Shown piece by piece: positions 25,017-33,517 of a DNA stretch of 64,000 nucleotides. Under the pieces are notes generated by a model. It had not been told where the DNA came from. It searched no databases and saw nothing but the letters and a program-made list of their open reading frames with translations. Each line of letters opens with the position of its first letter. The stretch's first letter is position 1. This DNA is from Arhodomonas sp051195215 (GTDB lineage: Bacteria; Pseudomonadota; Gammaproteobacteria; Nitrococcales; Nitrococcaceae): assembly GCF_051195215.1 (NCBI RefSeq), contig NZ_JBNAZM010000015.1, positions 1-64,000 of the forward strand. Direction: 5' to 3'. The position numbers and the translations under genes were made by a program.

Positions 25017-25919
25017 ATGAACCACGACCAGAACTTCAAGAACCTCATTCTCGACTATCCGCGCCAGGCGCTGCGTTTTTTCGCCGCCGAGGAAGCGGCG
25101 GATGTGGACGACGCGGCCCACATCGTGCCCATCCGCCAGGAGCAACTGCAGGAACGTCTCGGCGAGCGCTTCCGCGAGCTGGATGTCCCGCTGCTGGTGG
25201 AGTGGCCGGACGGCCGGCGTGAGGCAGTGCTGTTCGCGTTAGAGGAGGAGAGCACTGCCAGTCGGTTCAACATCTACCGCCTCGCCCACTATTGTTTGGA
25301 TCTCGCGGAGCTATTCGACACCCATCGTGTGGTGCCGGTGGTGATCTTCCTTCGTGGCCAAGCCGCACCGGCGAAGCTAGCGCTAGGCGGGGACCATCAC
25401 CGCTATCTCCGCTTTCACTACCTCGCCTGTGAGCTCACGACGTTGCCGGCCAAGCGCTACCTGGCGAGCGACAACCTGATCGCCAGGCTGAATTTGCCAA
25501 ACATGGCTTATCCGACCGCCGACAAGGTGACCATCTTCGCCCAGGCGGTACGCGGGCTGTTGGGGTTGGAGGCGGATCCGGACCAGCAGGCCAAGTATCT
25601 GGATTTCATCGACATCTACACAGCGCTCGATGATAATGAACGCGACGAATTCGAGCGCCGCTATACGGACGAGGCACGCACTATGAACTCCTTCGCCGAG
25701 CGTTTCACCGAGCGGGGTCTGCAACGGGGGCTGCAACAGGGTCTGGAGCAAGGGCGGCAAAAGGGCGAAGCCGCGGTGCTCATCCGGCTGATGGAACGAA
25801 AGTTCGGTGCGCTCTCAGCGGCGCAGCGTCGGCGTATCGAGGCGGCCGATGTCGATACGCTGCTGGTGTGGTCCGAGAACATTCTCACCGCCGAGCGACC
25901 CGAGGACGTGTTGAGTTGA
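25017..25919 (+). CDS. Rpn-like nuclease family protein with DUF4351 tail
   Basis: The protein has 300 residues from the ATG at 25017, with AAGGA eight bases upstream. The N-terminal domain begins MNHDQNFKNLILDYPRQAL, as in the second common type of Rpn/DUF4351 proteins, and contains LLVEWPDGRREAVLFALEEE, a plausible nuclease D-ExK-like core. An Arg/Gln/Gly-rich helix (ERGLQRGLQQGLEQGRQKGE) connects to DUF4351 (RRRIEAADVDTLLVWSENIL). Its last 45 residues are nearly the same as the adjacent remnant and similar to the divergent Rpn gene, so the three tails share ancestry. The function of this subtype is not established. Confidence 0.75.
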   Translation: MNHDQNFKNLILDYPRQALRFFAAEEAADVDDAAHIVPIRQEQLQERLGERFRELDVPLLVEWPDGRREAVLFALEEESTASRFNIYRLAHYCLDLAELFDTHRVVPVVIFLRGQAAPAKLALGGDHHRYLRFHYLACELTTLPAKRYLASDNLIARLNLPNMAYPTADKVTIFAQAVRGLLGLEADPDQQAKYLDFIDIYTALDDNERDEFERRYTDEARTMNSFAERFTERGLQRGLQQGLEQGRQKGEAAVLIRLMERKFGALSAAQRRRIEAADVDTLLVWSENILTAERPEDVLS

Positions 25920-26539
25920 CACAGCGTGACCGCGTAGCGCACATGGCGCGTTGTGGGAATGTGCCAGGCGGGGCGCTGTGATGGTGGACGCCGCTTCGTT
26001 TTTCCCACCGAACAGTCCCTAACGCCCCCTTCCGGCTTGTCGGTTGCCGAGAGCAACCGACTTTCCCCGCACGGGTTCCGCCCTTCGCACCCGGCAGCCG
26101 AACCCGTCCCACAGAGTAACCGATGTCGGGCACCGCCTGCGGCGGTCCCCGACCTACGTGACCGAACCCACGGAACCGACCGGGCAACGCCGCCGTGCTC
26201 GCCGAAGCACCGCCGCTGCACCAATGGCCGTAGGTCGGCGGCACTTGGCAGCCGACATCTCTGCGACGGGAATGTCGGCCCACGCTGTGCGCTCGCCGAC
26301 CTGCGGCGATCGTTCAGCGATGTTCATGCACAGCGCGCTTGGCCGACAAAGGAGTATCCACGGTGATGGTGTGCGCTTCGGCTACCCTACGACCCCTGAC
26401 GCCCCCTATCCTTCTGTGACGCCAGCTACAGCGCACCGGTATAGCGAGAACCCCGGTGGCGTGCGCGGGATGCCGGGTTGGGCAACGCAGTAACTCACTG
26501 CTCCATGCGTCGGGCGTCGCTCGTCGGTATAGTGCGCTC
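25920..26539. repeat. intergenic block of palindromic repeats (families A and B)
   Basis: There is no supported gene in these 620 bases. A family A hairpin is at 25939-25964 (gcacat/atgtgc). A long hairpin at 26125-26153 has a 13-base stem with one mismatch (gtcgggcaccgcc / ggcggtccccgac). Family B copies follow at 26230-26258 (taggtcggcggcacttggca then gccgacatc) and 26272-26303. Family B recurs at 37761, 37801, 48561, about 49868 and 54642. Confidence 0.7.
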
Positions 26540-28402
26540 ATGTCGACCAGCGAATCGCGATCTCCCCTCGGCATTTTGATGCGGCCTTGCATTGCCCTGG
26601 TCGCGCTGATGGCTGTAGCGCCGTCCTTTGTGGCCGGGCAGACCGCGTGTGGCGGGCCGGAGGTGGCACGGACTTTTGCGACGGTAATCGATGAAGCCGG
26701 CGTCAACGCCGACTGGAAGTTGCTACGCGAAACACTGGCCAGCTCACTGTCAGCAGTCGATGTGCCGTTCAAGACCCCAGCCATCGACGACGCCCTGAGC
26801 CAGCCTTTTTCGCCGGAGATGGTCTTTACGGCACGCGACGTCTTGCCGGCGCTGTTTCGGCGCTCGTCAGCCACCTGCCAACGGGAAAGCGCCTGCCCGG
26901 TAGCCAGCCGGGAAGGGTCAGCAGTCGAGGCGCTGCTTGCGCGCATGAAGGCCATTGACGCCTCTCTCGCACGAGCCTTTGCAGAGCTGCCGCCCGACGT
27001 CGACACCGCGGCCTTGCAGGATGCACTGCCGGCGTTGCTGGAGCGCACGTCAACCGGCACTGATCTCTCCGATCACCCCCTGGGTACGACACTCCTGGCG
27101 GCAGCGCAGGCCATCGACCGCCGGGCGCTGCACCAAACCGCGGCGATTCTGCGGAACCTGGTCTCGCCGGCGCAGCTAGAGGCGTTGCGCGCAGCGCTCA
27201 TCCAACGATCCCCCATTCCTACGCCGGAAGCACTGCACAAGCACGTGAGCGGCCCACTTCTGGCGGCGCGGCAAACGCCGATTGGCTGGCTCATTATCGG
27301 CGGGGCTGACGATAACGTTTATCGGGGCCCGGCTGCGCTCATCATCGATCTCGGCGGCAATGATCAATACGAGGTGCCCGCGCCGGCACGCACCCACGCG
27401 GTGATCGATCTCGCCGGCGATGACCATTACCGTGCCGACGAACCGGGTGGCCTCGCCGGTGGCATCCTGAGCGCTTCCCTGGTGGTCGACGTGGCAGGCG
27501 ATGACCACTACCGCGCCCAGCTCGTGGGTCAAGGGGCCGCGGTACTCGGCATCGGGGTGCTGGTGGATCACGAAGGTCATGACCGCTATCGGGCCGGCAC
27601 GCTCGCTCAGGGCGCTGCGCTATTCGGTATCGGCATGATCGAGGATTCGGCCGGCGACGACCATTATCGCGCCGCCAAATACGCCCAGGGCTTTGGCGGG
27701 CCGGGTGGGTCGGGCATGCTGCGGGATTCAGCGGGCGATGACCAATACCACGCCGGCGGAGTTTATCCGTCGAGCTACGGCATCGACGGTCACTACCAGG
27801 CGTTTTCCCAGGGCGTCGGCATGGGATCCCGCGGCAGTGCCGCCGGCGGTGTGGGCGTCCTCGAGGACCTGGCCGGAGACGACGTCTACCATGGTGGCAA
27901 TTTCACTCAGGGCGTGGGCTACTACCTGGGTGTCGGTCTGCTCGCTGACGCTACCGGAGCCGACCGTTACCGGGGTGGGCGCTACAGCCAGGGCGCAGGC
28001 GCTCACCTTGGTGCTGGTATGCTGCACGAAGGTGCAGGTAACGACAGTTACACGGGCCGTACCGCAGCCAACCAGGGCGCCGCCTGGGACCTGGCTGTAG
28101 GAAAGCTTCTCGACTGCGGTGGCGACGACGACCACTACGCCGCAGACCTATCCCTGGGCGCGGCGGCACAGCATGCCGTCGGTGCGCTATTCGATACCGA
28201 GGGTGTTGATACGTATATCACGGGCGCCCATGCGCTGGGCGTTTCCGGCAAACGCGATTACGGTGACGGACGCGATGGCGCCGGCAACCTCGGCGTTTTC
28301 CTCGATGCCGGCGGGACGATCGACGGGTATCCCGTCGACGGTCACGGCAAGGACGATTCCACTATCCTTCGCGGACAACACGGCCTGTTCATCGATCAAT
28401 GA
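26540..28402 (+). CDS. secreted repeat protein, probable beta-solenoid with D-x-x-G-D-D-x-Y repeats
   Basis: The protein has 620 residues. A signal peptide is visible (RPCIALVALMAVAPSFVAG, cleavage near AGQ-T). Residues to about 265 are alpha-helical with four cysteines. From about 270 to 610 there are eleven or twelve repeats of roughly 26 residues, each starting with a hydrophobic pair and DxxGDDxYR, then a Gln-Gly-Ala or Gly-rich turn (QGAAVLGIG, QGVGYYLGVG). Such regular Asp/Gly/Tyr coils suggest a beta-solenoid, possibly binding calcium. The start is uncertain: the ATG at 26540 or the Met at 26582 give similar signal peptides and neither has a clear ribosome site. The stop overlaps the next start (ATGA). 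Family and function are not known to me. Confidence 0.7.
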   Translation: MSTSESRSPLGILMRPCIALVALMAVAPSFVAGQTACGGPEVARTFATVIDEAGVNADWKLLRETLASSLSAVDVPFKTPAIDDALSQPFSPEMVFTARDVLPALFRRSSATCQRESACPVASREGSAVEALLARMKAIDASLARAFAELPPDVDTAALQDALPALLERTSTGTDLSDHPLGTTLLAAAQAIDRRALHQTAAILRNLVSPAQLEALRAALIQRSPIPTPEALHKHVSGPLLAARQTPIGWLIIGGADDNVYRGPAALIIDLGGNDQYEVPAPARTHAVIDLAGDDHYRADEPGGLAGGILSASLVVDVAGDDHYRAQLVGQGAAVLGIGVLVDHEGHDRYRAGTLAQGAALFGIGMIEDSAGDDHYRAAKYAQGFGGPGGSGMLRDSAGDDQYHAGGVYPSSYGIDGHYQAFSQGVGMGSRGSAAGGVGVLEDLAGDDVYHGGNFTQGVGYYLGVGLLADATGADRYRGGRYSQGAGAHLGAGMLHEGAGNDSYTGRTAANQGAAWDLAVGKLLDCGGDDDHYAADLSLGAAAQHAVGALFDTEGVDTYITGAHALGVSGKRDYGDGRDGAGNLGVFLDAGGTIDGYPVDGHGKDDSTILRGQHGLFIDQ

Positions 28403-29220
28403 GCGAACGACGTGCGGGCATCGGCGCGGTCATTCTGACGGCTTACTGGCTCGCCACGAGCCTTGGACACCTGGCGTTCTCGAAGCTCCTGGTCACCACC
28501 TGGCAGTGGCCGCTGGTCGGCGCGGTTCGCCCGGCCGACCACATTGGATGGGCTGTCCTGTTGGCGGCCTTCTTTGTCTTCCCGCAACAGGTGCGCCGGG
28601 CCCGGCTGGCATCCGTGCGCTCACCGACCCTGATCGGCTGGGGCCTGTGGCTGGCGATGTTCGTGGCGGTCGATCAGTGGCTCATCTACTCGGTTGCTGA
28701 GTATCTGCACTATCCCCAGTACGCCCTGCTCGCCTATCTGCTCGCTTGGTTCGCCGACCCGGATCGCAGCCGGCTATTGCTCGGTCCGGTGTTGCTGGCG
28801 ACGACACTGCTCGGCATCGCCGATGAACTGCTTCAGTATACCTATGTCACTGTTTCGTACAGCGACTATGTGGACTTCAACGATTTCCTGCTCAATCTGC
28901 TCGGCGCAGCGGCGGGCGTATTGCTCTATTACGGCTTTCGTCCCTGGCGAGTGAACGGCCAGCCGCCTACCGCCACGGAACGCGTGTGCGCGGGAACGGT
29001 CGGATTCGCCGTGCTGTCGTTGTCGTTACTGGCTGTGGCGGGGTTGGCTGCGACCGGCGCCGATGGCATGTCATTCCTGGCACGCACTCCCGAGCGCTAC
29101 GGGCACTGGCTGCCAGGGTCTCACCAAGGCCACTACTGGGCGGTGCCGCCATGGCTCGGGAGTTTGCTGCTCGGTGCCACCGGGGCGCTTTTTTCGAATT
29201 TGCCGCGGCGGTTGCGGTAA
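28399..29220 (+). CDS. VanZ-like family membrane protein
   Basis: This 273-residue membrane protein has about seven hydrophobic segments. The motif IADELLQYTY followed by YSDYVDFNDFLLNLLGAAAG matches the D-E-x-x-Q ... D-x-x-x-N-x-x-G pattern of VanZ-like proteins. It is translationally coupled to the solenoid protein through an ATGA overlap, so the two probably act together at the envelope. The last third extends beyond the usual VanZ length with two extra hydrophobic segments. VanZ itself gives low-level teicoplanin resistance; the role of distant relatives is unknown. Its 3' end is partly duplicated on the far side of the vapBC pair. Confidence 0.78.
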   Translation: MSERRAGIGAVILTAYWLATSLGHLAFSKLLVTTWQWPLVGAVRPADHIGWAVLLAAFFVFPQQVRRARLASVRSPTLIGWGLWLAMFVAVDQWLIYSVAEYLHYPQYALLAYLLAWFADPDRSRLLLGPVLLATTLLGIADELLQYTYVTVSYSDYVDFNDFLLNLLGAAAGVLLYYGFRPWRVNGQPPTATERVCAGTVGFAVLSLSLLAVAGLAATGADGMSFLARTPERYGHWLPGSHQGHYWAVPPWLGSLLLGATGALFSNLPRRLR

Positions 29221-29267
29221 GCCCGGTTTCGTGTGGCTTCGCAGCGGATGTTTCCCCGGCGTAGCGG
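29109..29267. repeat. imperfect direct repeat flanking vapBC, copy 1
   Basis: The end of the VanZ-like gene (29109-29150) and the bases after its stop (29222-29267) reappear at 30078-30119 and 30138-30183. The second block matches at 42 of 46 positions; the first is more diverged (roughly three quarters). The toxin-antitoxin pair lies exactly between the two copies. About 55 bases present between the blocks in copy 1 are missing in copy 2. Confidence 0.7.
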
Positions 29268-29278
29268 TCTACGCTTCG

Positions 29279-29707
29279 TTACATCCGCCCTGCGAGTCCT
29301 TGATCCGAGAGCCAGTCCTCGACCGCCAGGTCGGGGACACGCTCGAACTCACGAATGTTCGCCGTCACCACGGTGAGCCCAAGCGCCCGTGCATGAGCAG
29401 CTATGAGCATGTCATTCGGGCCGATAGGTGTGCCCGCTCGCTCGAGGTCATGGCGCAGTGCAGCGTAATGGGCATCGACAGGCGGCTCCAAAGGCAAGAT
29501 CTTGACCGCCGAGAGAACCGTTTCGAGCTGCCGAACGAGACGCTCGGAACCGCTCTTCGCTGCGCCGAAGCGTAGCTCTGCGGTAACGACCACGCTCGTA
29601 CATACGCTGTCCTCACCGACGGCTGCAATACGTGTCGCCACCGATCCTCGGGGCTTGCGCACCAGCGCGGATATGATGTTGGTATCGAGCAGGTAGCCTG
29701 GACTCAT
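29279..29707 (-). CDS. vapC: VapC-type PIN-domain ribonuclease toxin
   Basis: This 142-residue PIN-domain toxin cleaves RNA (tRNA or rRNA in known VapCs) when its antitoxin is lost. Acidic active-site residues are Asp8 (LLDTN), Glu44 (TAELRFG) and Asp99 (GPNDMLIAAHA); the fourth position is Asn117 in TANIREF, a common variant. The gene begins 2 bases after the antitoxin stop, so the pair forms one operon. The length is normal and nothing looks broken, so the system may be active. Confidence 0.92.
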   Translation of the reverse strand: MSPGYLLDTNIISALVRKPRGSVATRIAAVGEDSVCTSVVVTAELRFGAAKSGSERLVRQLETVLSAVKILPLEPPVDAHYAALRHDLERAGTPIGPNDMLIAAHARALGLTVVTANIREFERVPDLAVEDWLSDQGLAGRM

Positions 29708-29709
29708 CG

Positions 29710-29958
29710 CTAGAACTCGACATCATCCGGCGGCCCGAGGCCTTCGTCGATATCGGGGAAGGGCTCGTCCAATTCGGGCAACTCGTCGAGTATCGACAAG
29801 AGACGCCGGTGACCAACCGGTTCGATGACCAGGTGATCTCCCTCCCTGCGGATAATCGCCTCGTTACCCTCGAGCTCGAACTCCCGCGGAATCCGTAATG
29901 CCTGATTGCGCCCGTTACGGAACAGGTGGACTCGTCTCTGGTCCTTTCGTGACGGCAT
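29710..29958 (-). CDS. vapB: VapB-type antitoxin (AbrB/SpoVT fold)
   Basis: This 82-residue antitoxin would bind both its own promoter and VapC. The swapped-hairpin DNA-binding segment is visible: VHLFRNGRNQALRIPREFEL, then IIRREGDHLVIEP. The C-terminal acidic tail (ELDEPFPDIDEG) is the typical toxin-masking strand. It lies upstream of vapC with a 2-base gap. The operator should lie at 29959-30070; I did not find a convincing palindrome there. Confidence 0.9.
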   Translation of the reverse strand: MPSRKDQRRVHLFRNGRNQALRIPREFELEGNEAIIRREGDHLVIEPVGHRRLLSILDELPELDEPFPDIDEGLGPPDDVEF

Positions 29959-30077
29959 CGCTCCACCTCCATAGCCACGCCGGCATATGCCAAGACATAG
30001 GCTGAGTATCTATCGCCAACGCTACGCCGTCAACACATAGCCCCCCCTGGATACCACGCCCGTTAGCGATGGGGTGA

Positions 30078-30183
30078 AGTTGCCCAGCACTCACCAGGGT
30101 CACTACGCGACGGTGTCGCCGGGACGGATGGGATAACCCCGGTTTCGTGTGGCTTCGCTGCGAATGTTTCCCCGGCATGGCGG
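30078..30183. repeat. imperfect direct repeat flanking vapBC, copy 2
   Basis: This is the partner of 29109-29267. It is non-coding here: a decayed version of the final VanZ-like codons and the following spacer. It ends in a family A-like palindrome half (ggcggattgcactgcgcttc). Confidence 0.65.
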
Positions 30184-30210
30184 ATTGCACTGCGCTTCAT
30201 GCGCCGGACT

Positions 30211-31956
30211 TCATCGTTCGGCCAGGCGTTTGAGCACCTTCTTTGCGAGCGGGTGTCCGGGATTTACCTCGAGAACCCGGCGGGCCCGCTTCAGGGCCCT
30301 ATCCGGGTGATCCTGCGCCAGATCGAGTGCGGCGAGAACGGCGAGTGCGTTGACATTCGGGTAGGTGTCTACCGCCTCCTCGATCTCCTTTCGGGCCCGG
30401 CCCATGTCGGCGAGGCTCAGCAGTGCCAGGCCGCGCGCCTCGTGAAAACGGCTGCGCTCAACCTGCGTGAGCTCATCAACGGGCACTTTGCGAGCGAAAT
30501 GCAGCGCCTTGCGATTCTGGCCCGTGTAGTGCAACGCCATGACCGTATTCACGAGCGTCGCACCAGGCACTTCCAGGCCATAACTGGTTCGGCCCTTGTT
30601 GAGCGCGGTACCGAGGGCATCCAGCGCCTCCCGGTGCTTGCCATCGCGCATGAGCTCCTTGGCGAGGCTGGTCCACGCACGGGGCGAGGAGGAAGACAGC
30701 TCCGCGTCAGCACGGAGGAACGCGATACGATCCTGCCACAACAGGTTCCGGTTCACCGTCAAACCGCTGAAGGCGGCGACCGCAAGCCCTACCGCTACCC
30801 ATCCCGCCACTTTGAAACGGCCTCGCCCGATGAGCCAGGCCAATGCACTGCCCACGGCCAGGGCGATACCGGCGTTCGGAAGGTAAGTACGATGCTCGAA
30901 GGCCAGATCCGTTATGGGGAATATGCTCGACTCCACGGCGTGGGCGATGTAGAAGAACAGCATCCCGAACGCTGCCATCGGAAGACGCCGCCAGAAAGCG
31001 AACGCGCCGGCGATCAAGGCGAGGTGCCCGACAGTGGCCAGGGCAGTGCCCCATTGATGGAAACCACCGGCGAGGGCAATATCGTACTCGAGGCGCTGAT
31101 CCACGGGCAGGAAGAACAGACCGACGTACCGCCACAGCACCTCCATCTGCGTGGCGAGGTAGTCCAGCCGGGAGATGTCCATGGTCTCGCGGGTGATGCC
31201 CACCTGGTTCAGACTGTCCAGGTTGACCAATGCGTAAACCGCGATCGCCAGCAGCGCCGCGGCTGCGGCAAGTACCGCGCGCATGCGCGGCGAAAGCTTC
31301 TGGAAGAAGACCAGCTCGACCAGCAGCAACGCAACGGGCAGCGTGGCGGCGTTCTGCTTGGTGAACAGCGCCAAAGCCGCGCAGAGCGCGCAGGCAGCGA
31401 ACCACCGATACGATGAATGGACGCGCGCCCAGGCATAAAACGCCATGCTCGCCAGATAGAACATCGCTACCAGCGAGGCATAACGCTGGACTATATACGT
31501 GACCGCCTGTGTCTGGAGGGGGTGAGCGACGAAGAGCAATGCGGCAATCAGCGGCAACCACTTGGCCCAGCCATCCCCGGCGGCGCCCGCCATTGCCTCA
31601 CTGCGGATCAGAGCGGCACCCAGAGCCCACAGCGCCAGCCCGGAACCGATGTGGATCAGCACATTGACCAGGTGATAGCCGAACACGTCCTGGCCACCCA
31701 ACGCATAGTTGGCCGCCAGGGTCCAGGAACCGACAAAGCGCGATGGCGCGTGATTCCAGATCGCGCCCAGATCCGTGGGATCGTGTAGCGCGAAATTCTC
31801 CACGATGGAGCTGAAATCGTCGAAATAGAACGGTACCTGCATAGCGGGCAGATACAGCGCCGCCGCCAGCAACACCAGGATCGCCAACTGCGCCCAGTGG
31901 GCAAGGGATAGCCTCGTCGGCGCAGCTTCATTCGGGCTAGCTGCGGCCATCATCAC
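30211..31956 (-). CDS. GT-C membrane glycosyltransferase with C-terminal TPR repeats
   Basis: This 581-residue protein has about ten to eleven hydrophobic segments in the first 400 residues. The first periplasmic loop contains FYFDDFSSI, the acidic pair expected of PMT/TMTC-type GT-C enzymes that use polyprenyl-phosphate sugars. Residues about 410-575 are TPR-like helices (ALDALGTALNKG, ALAVLAALDLAQDHPDRALK). TMTC-like proteins are O-mannosyltransferases in eukaryotes, so a protein or glycan glycosylation role in the periplasm fits. The two genes upstream encode a DUF2304 protein and a polyprenol-type GT2 that could make the lipid-linked donor. The start overlaps the DUF2304 gene by 20 bases. 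Confidence 0.8.
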   Translation of the reverse strand: MMMAAASPNEAAPTRLSLAHWAQLAILVLLAAALYLPAMQVPFYFDDFSSIVENFALHDPTDLGAIWNHAPSRFVGSWTLAANYALGGQDVFGYHLVNVLIHIGSGLALWALGAALIRSEAMAGAAGDGWAKWLPLIAALLFVAHPLQTQAVTYIVQRYASLVAMFYLASMAFYAWARVHSSYRWFAACALCAALALFTKQNAATLPVALLLVELVFFQKLSPRMRAVLAAAAALLAIAVYALVNLDSLNQVGITRETMDISRLDYLATQMEVLWRYVGLFFLPVDQRLEYDIALAGGFHQWGTALATVGHLALIAGAFAFWRRLPMAAFGMLFFYIAHAVESSIFPITDLAFEHRTYLPNAGIALAVGSALAWLIGRGRFKVAGWVAVGLAVAAFSGLTVNRNLLWQDRIAFLRADAELSSSSPRAWTSLAKELMRDGKHREALDALGTALNKGRTSYGLEVPGATLVNTVMALHYTGQNRKALHFARKVPVDELTQVERSRFHEARGLALLSLADMGRARKEIEEAVDTYPNVNALAVLAALDLAQDHPDRALKRARRVLEVNPGHPLAKKVLKRLAER

Positions 31957-32320
31957 CTCCGCGCGGGTCAGAGCGTTCTTCCTGCACCCGCGTAAGCTCC
32001 TCTTCCAGGATCGCCAGACGCTGGGCTAGCCGAACCACCTGCTGGCGCGCGCGAGAGCGTTCGATATCCCCGATCAGTGCCTTGAGCAACAACGCGACGA
32101 TACCGAAAAGGAAAAGCAGGGACGGCGGATAGCTTATCCCAAGCGCGCTACCGGCCAGGTCCACCAGTGACGGGAACACACCGAAGACGATGGCCAGTGT
32201 CGCCACGACGATCCACCACACGGAATACTGGGCGTGCAGGTGGTCGCGCCGCACCGCCCACACGATCACTGCGGCGAGAAACACGCCTACCACGGCGGTC
32301 AGAATCATATAACCTTCCAT
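31937..32320 (-). CDS. DUF2304 membrane protein
   Basis: This 127-residue protein has three hydrophobic segments followed by a charged coiled-coil tail (SRARQQVVRLAQRLAILEEE). The order short tail, three helices, helical C-terminus, together with VWWIVVATLAIVFGVFPSL, matches DUF2304 proteins. These are regularly encoded beside DPM1-like GT2 genes, as here (four bases after the GT2 gene). It may anchor or organise the polyprenol glycosyltransferase at the membrane. That role is inferred from gene neighbourhood only. Confidence 0.8.
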   Translation of the reverse strand: MEGYMILTAVVGVFLAAVIVWAVRRDHLHAQYSVWWIVVATLAIVFGVFPSLVDLAGSALGISYPPSLLFLFGIVALLLKALIGDIERSRARQQVVRLAQRLAILEEELTRVQEERSDPRGGDDGRS

Positions 32321-32324
32321 GCGC

Positions 32325-33146
32325 CTATCCCTCGGTCTCCCGGTGCCACTGCCGCGGTTCGCCGGGGAGCACGCGCCGTTTACTGAAGCACATCAACGCT
32401 GAGTAAGCGAGGTAGTAAGCCACCACGAACCATGACCGGAAGATCCGGGATTTACCGTCGGCGCGCTTGCACATGGGCACGGACGTCTCGACCGCACGGC
32501 AGCCACGACGCATCAGCAACAGCAGCACCCCGACATCCTGATACTCGATGAGGGTGGCTTCGGCCGCGGAGACGACTTCCATGGCGCGCCGATCGTATAG
32601 CCGGTAGCCGGAGGTCAAATCGTTGATGCCGAGGCCGCCAAGGTGACGGAGCACATGGCAGGCCATGCGTCGCGCGGGACTGCCCCGCGACCAGCACGCG
32701 GCAACCACTACGTTGACAGGGCGCTTTCCCGCGCACATGACCTCCAGCAACTGACGAATGTGCGCGGGGTCATGCTGGCCGTCGGCGTCGATGGTGACGG
32801 TCCACCGATAGTGGCAGCGAAGCGCATACCGAATGCCCGCCTGCGTCGCCCCCCAGGCGCCAGCCGAGAACGGTAATCGGATCACGGTGGCACCGTGGCC
32901 ACGAGCCACTGCCACGGTCGCATCCGTCGAGCAGTCATCCACGACCAGCACGTCGAACCCTTCCGCCCGCGCACTGGTGACCACAGCCCCGATGGCTGCT
33001 TCCTCGTTTTTGGCCGGCATCACCACAAGGGTCTCGTGCCGGAACTCACACCACGTCGGTGCGTCCAAGGCGTTCCCTTCCTGGCCCGTCGCAGCCTGGC
33101 TGTTCGTGGATAGCGGCATTAATGACGTCAAACCGGATGATTGCAA
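32325..33146 (-). CDS. DPM1-like polyprenyl-phosphate GT2 glycosyltransferase
   Basis: This 273-residue protein has the GT2 motifs VVMPAKNEE, LVVDDCSTD and TIDADGQHD, with the last Asp-x-Asp binding metal. The conserved NDLTSGYRLYDRRAM segment is typical of dolichol/undecaprenyl-phosphate mannose or glucose synthases. There is no long C-terminal membrane domain; one hydrophobic stretch (WFVVAYYLAYSALMCF) lies near the end. It probably loads a sugar onto polyprenyl phosphate for the GT-C enzyme encoded two genes later. The start could be the Met nine residues in. Confidence 0.86.
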   Translation of the reverse strand: MQSSGLTSLMPLSTNSQAATGQEGNALDAPTWCEFRHETLVVMPAKNEEAAIGAVVTSARAEGFDVLVVDDCSTDATVAVARGHGATVIRLPFSAGAWGATQAGIRYALRCHYRWTVTIDADGQHDPAHIRQLLEVMCAGKRPVNVVVAACWSRGSPARRMACHVLRHLGGLGINDLTSGYRLYDRRAMEVVSAAEATLIEYQDVGVLLLLMRRGCRAVETSVPMCKRADGKSRIFRSWFVVAYYLAYSALMCFSKRRVLPGEPRQWHRETEG

Positions 33147-33517
33147 ATGCGACCACGCGGCACAGACAACGCGGCCGCTGCGAGGCCGTATCCTACGGGA
33201 AGATACCGCCTCGAACCATCAACGCATGTACGGTGCGCCCGTTCGCCTGAGCCGCTGCGATCCGGCTGCTCCGTTGGGAAAGGGCGACACATTCGGCAGC
33301 AGGCGAACGGTTGCTTGACGATGCGCCGACGCCAACCCGGCATCTTCCACGAAGGTGTCTGTGTGACCATAATGCGCTCTTTCGATACCTTTGGCCGGGC
33401 AGTGGCAAACGCAGGGACACGAAATAGTAGTGACGTCGACCTTCCGGTGCTCGCCTGCACAGCCAACAACGCCAGCGCCCAGGCAGACCCTTTAAGGCAG
33501 CGACACGTGCGCAGACT
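33147..33517. other. divergent intergenic region
   Basis: These 371 bases separate the minus-strand GT2 operon from the plus-strand SGNH/MBOAT operon, so promoters for both should lie here. I see no reading frame with family similarity, no clear -35/-10 pair and no long palindrome. Confidence 0.45.
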
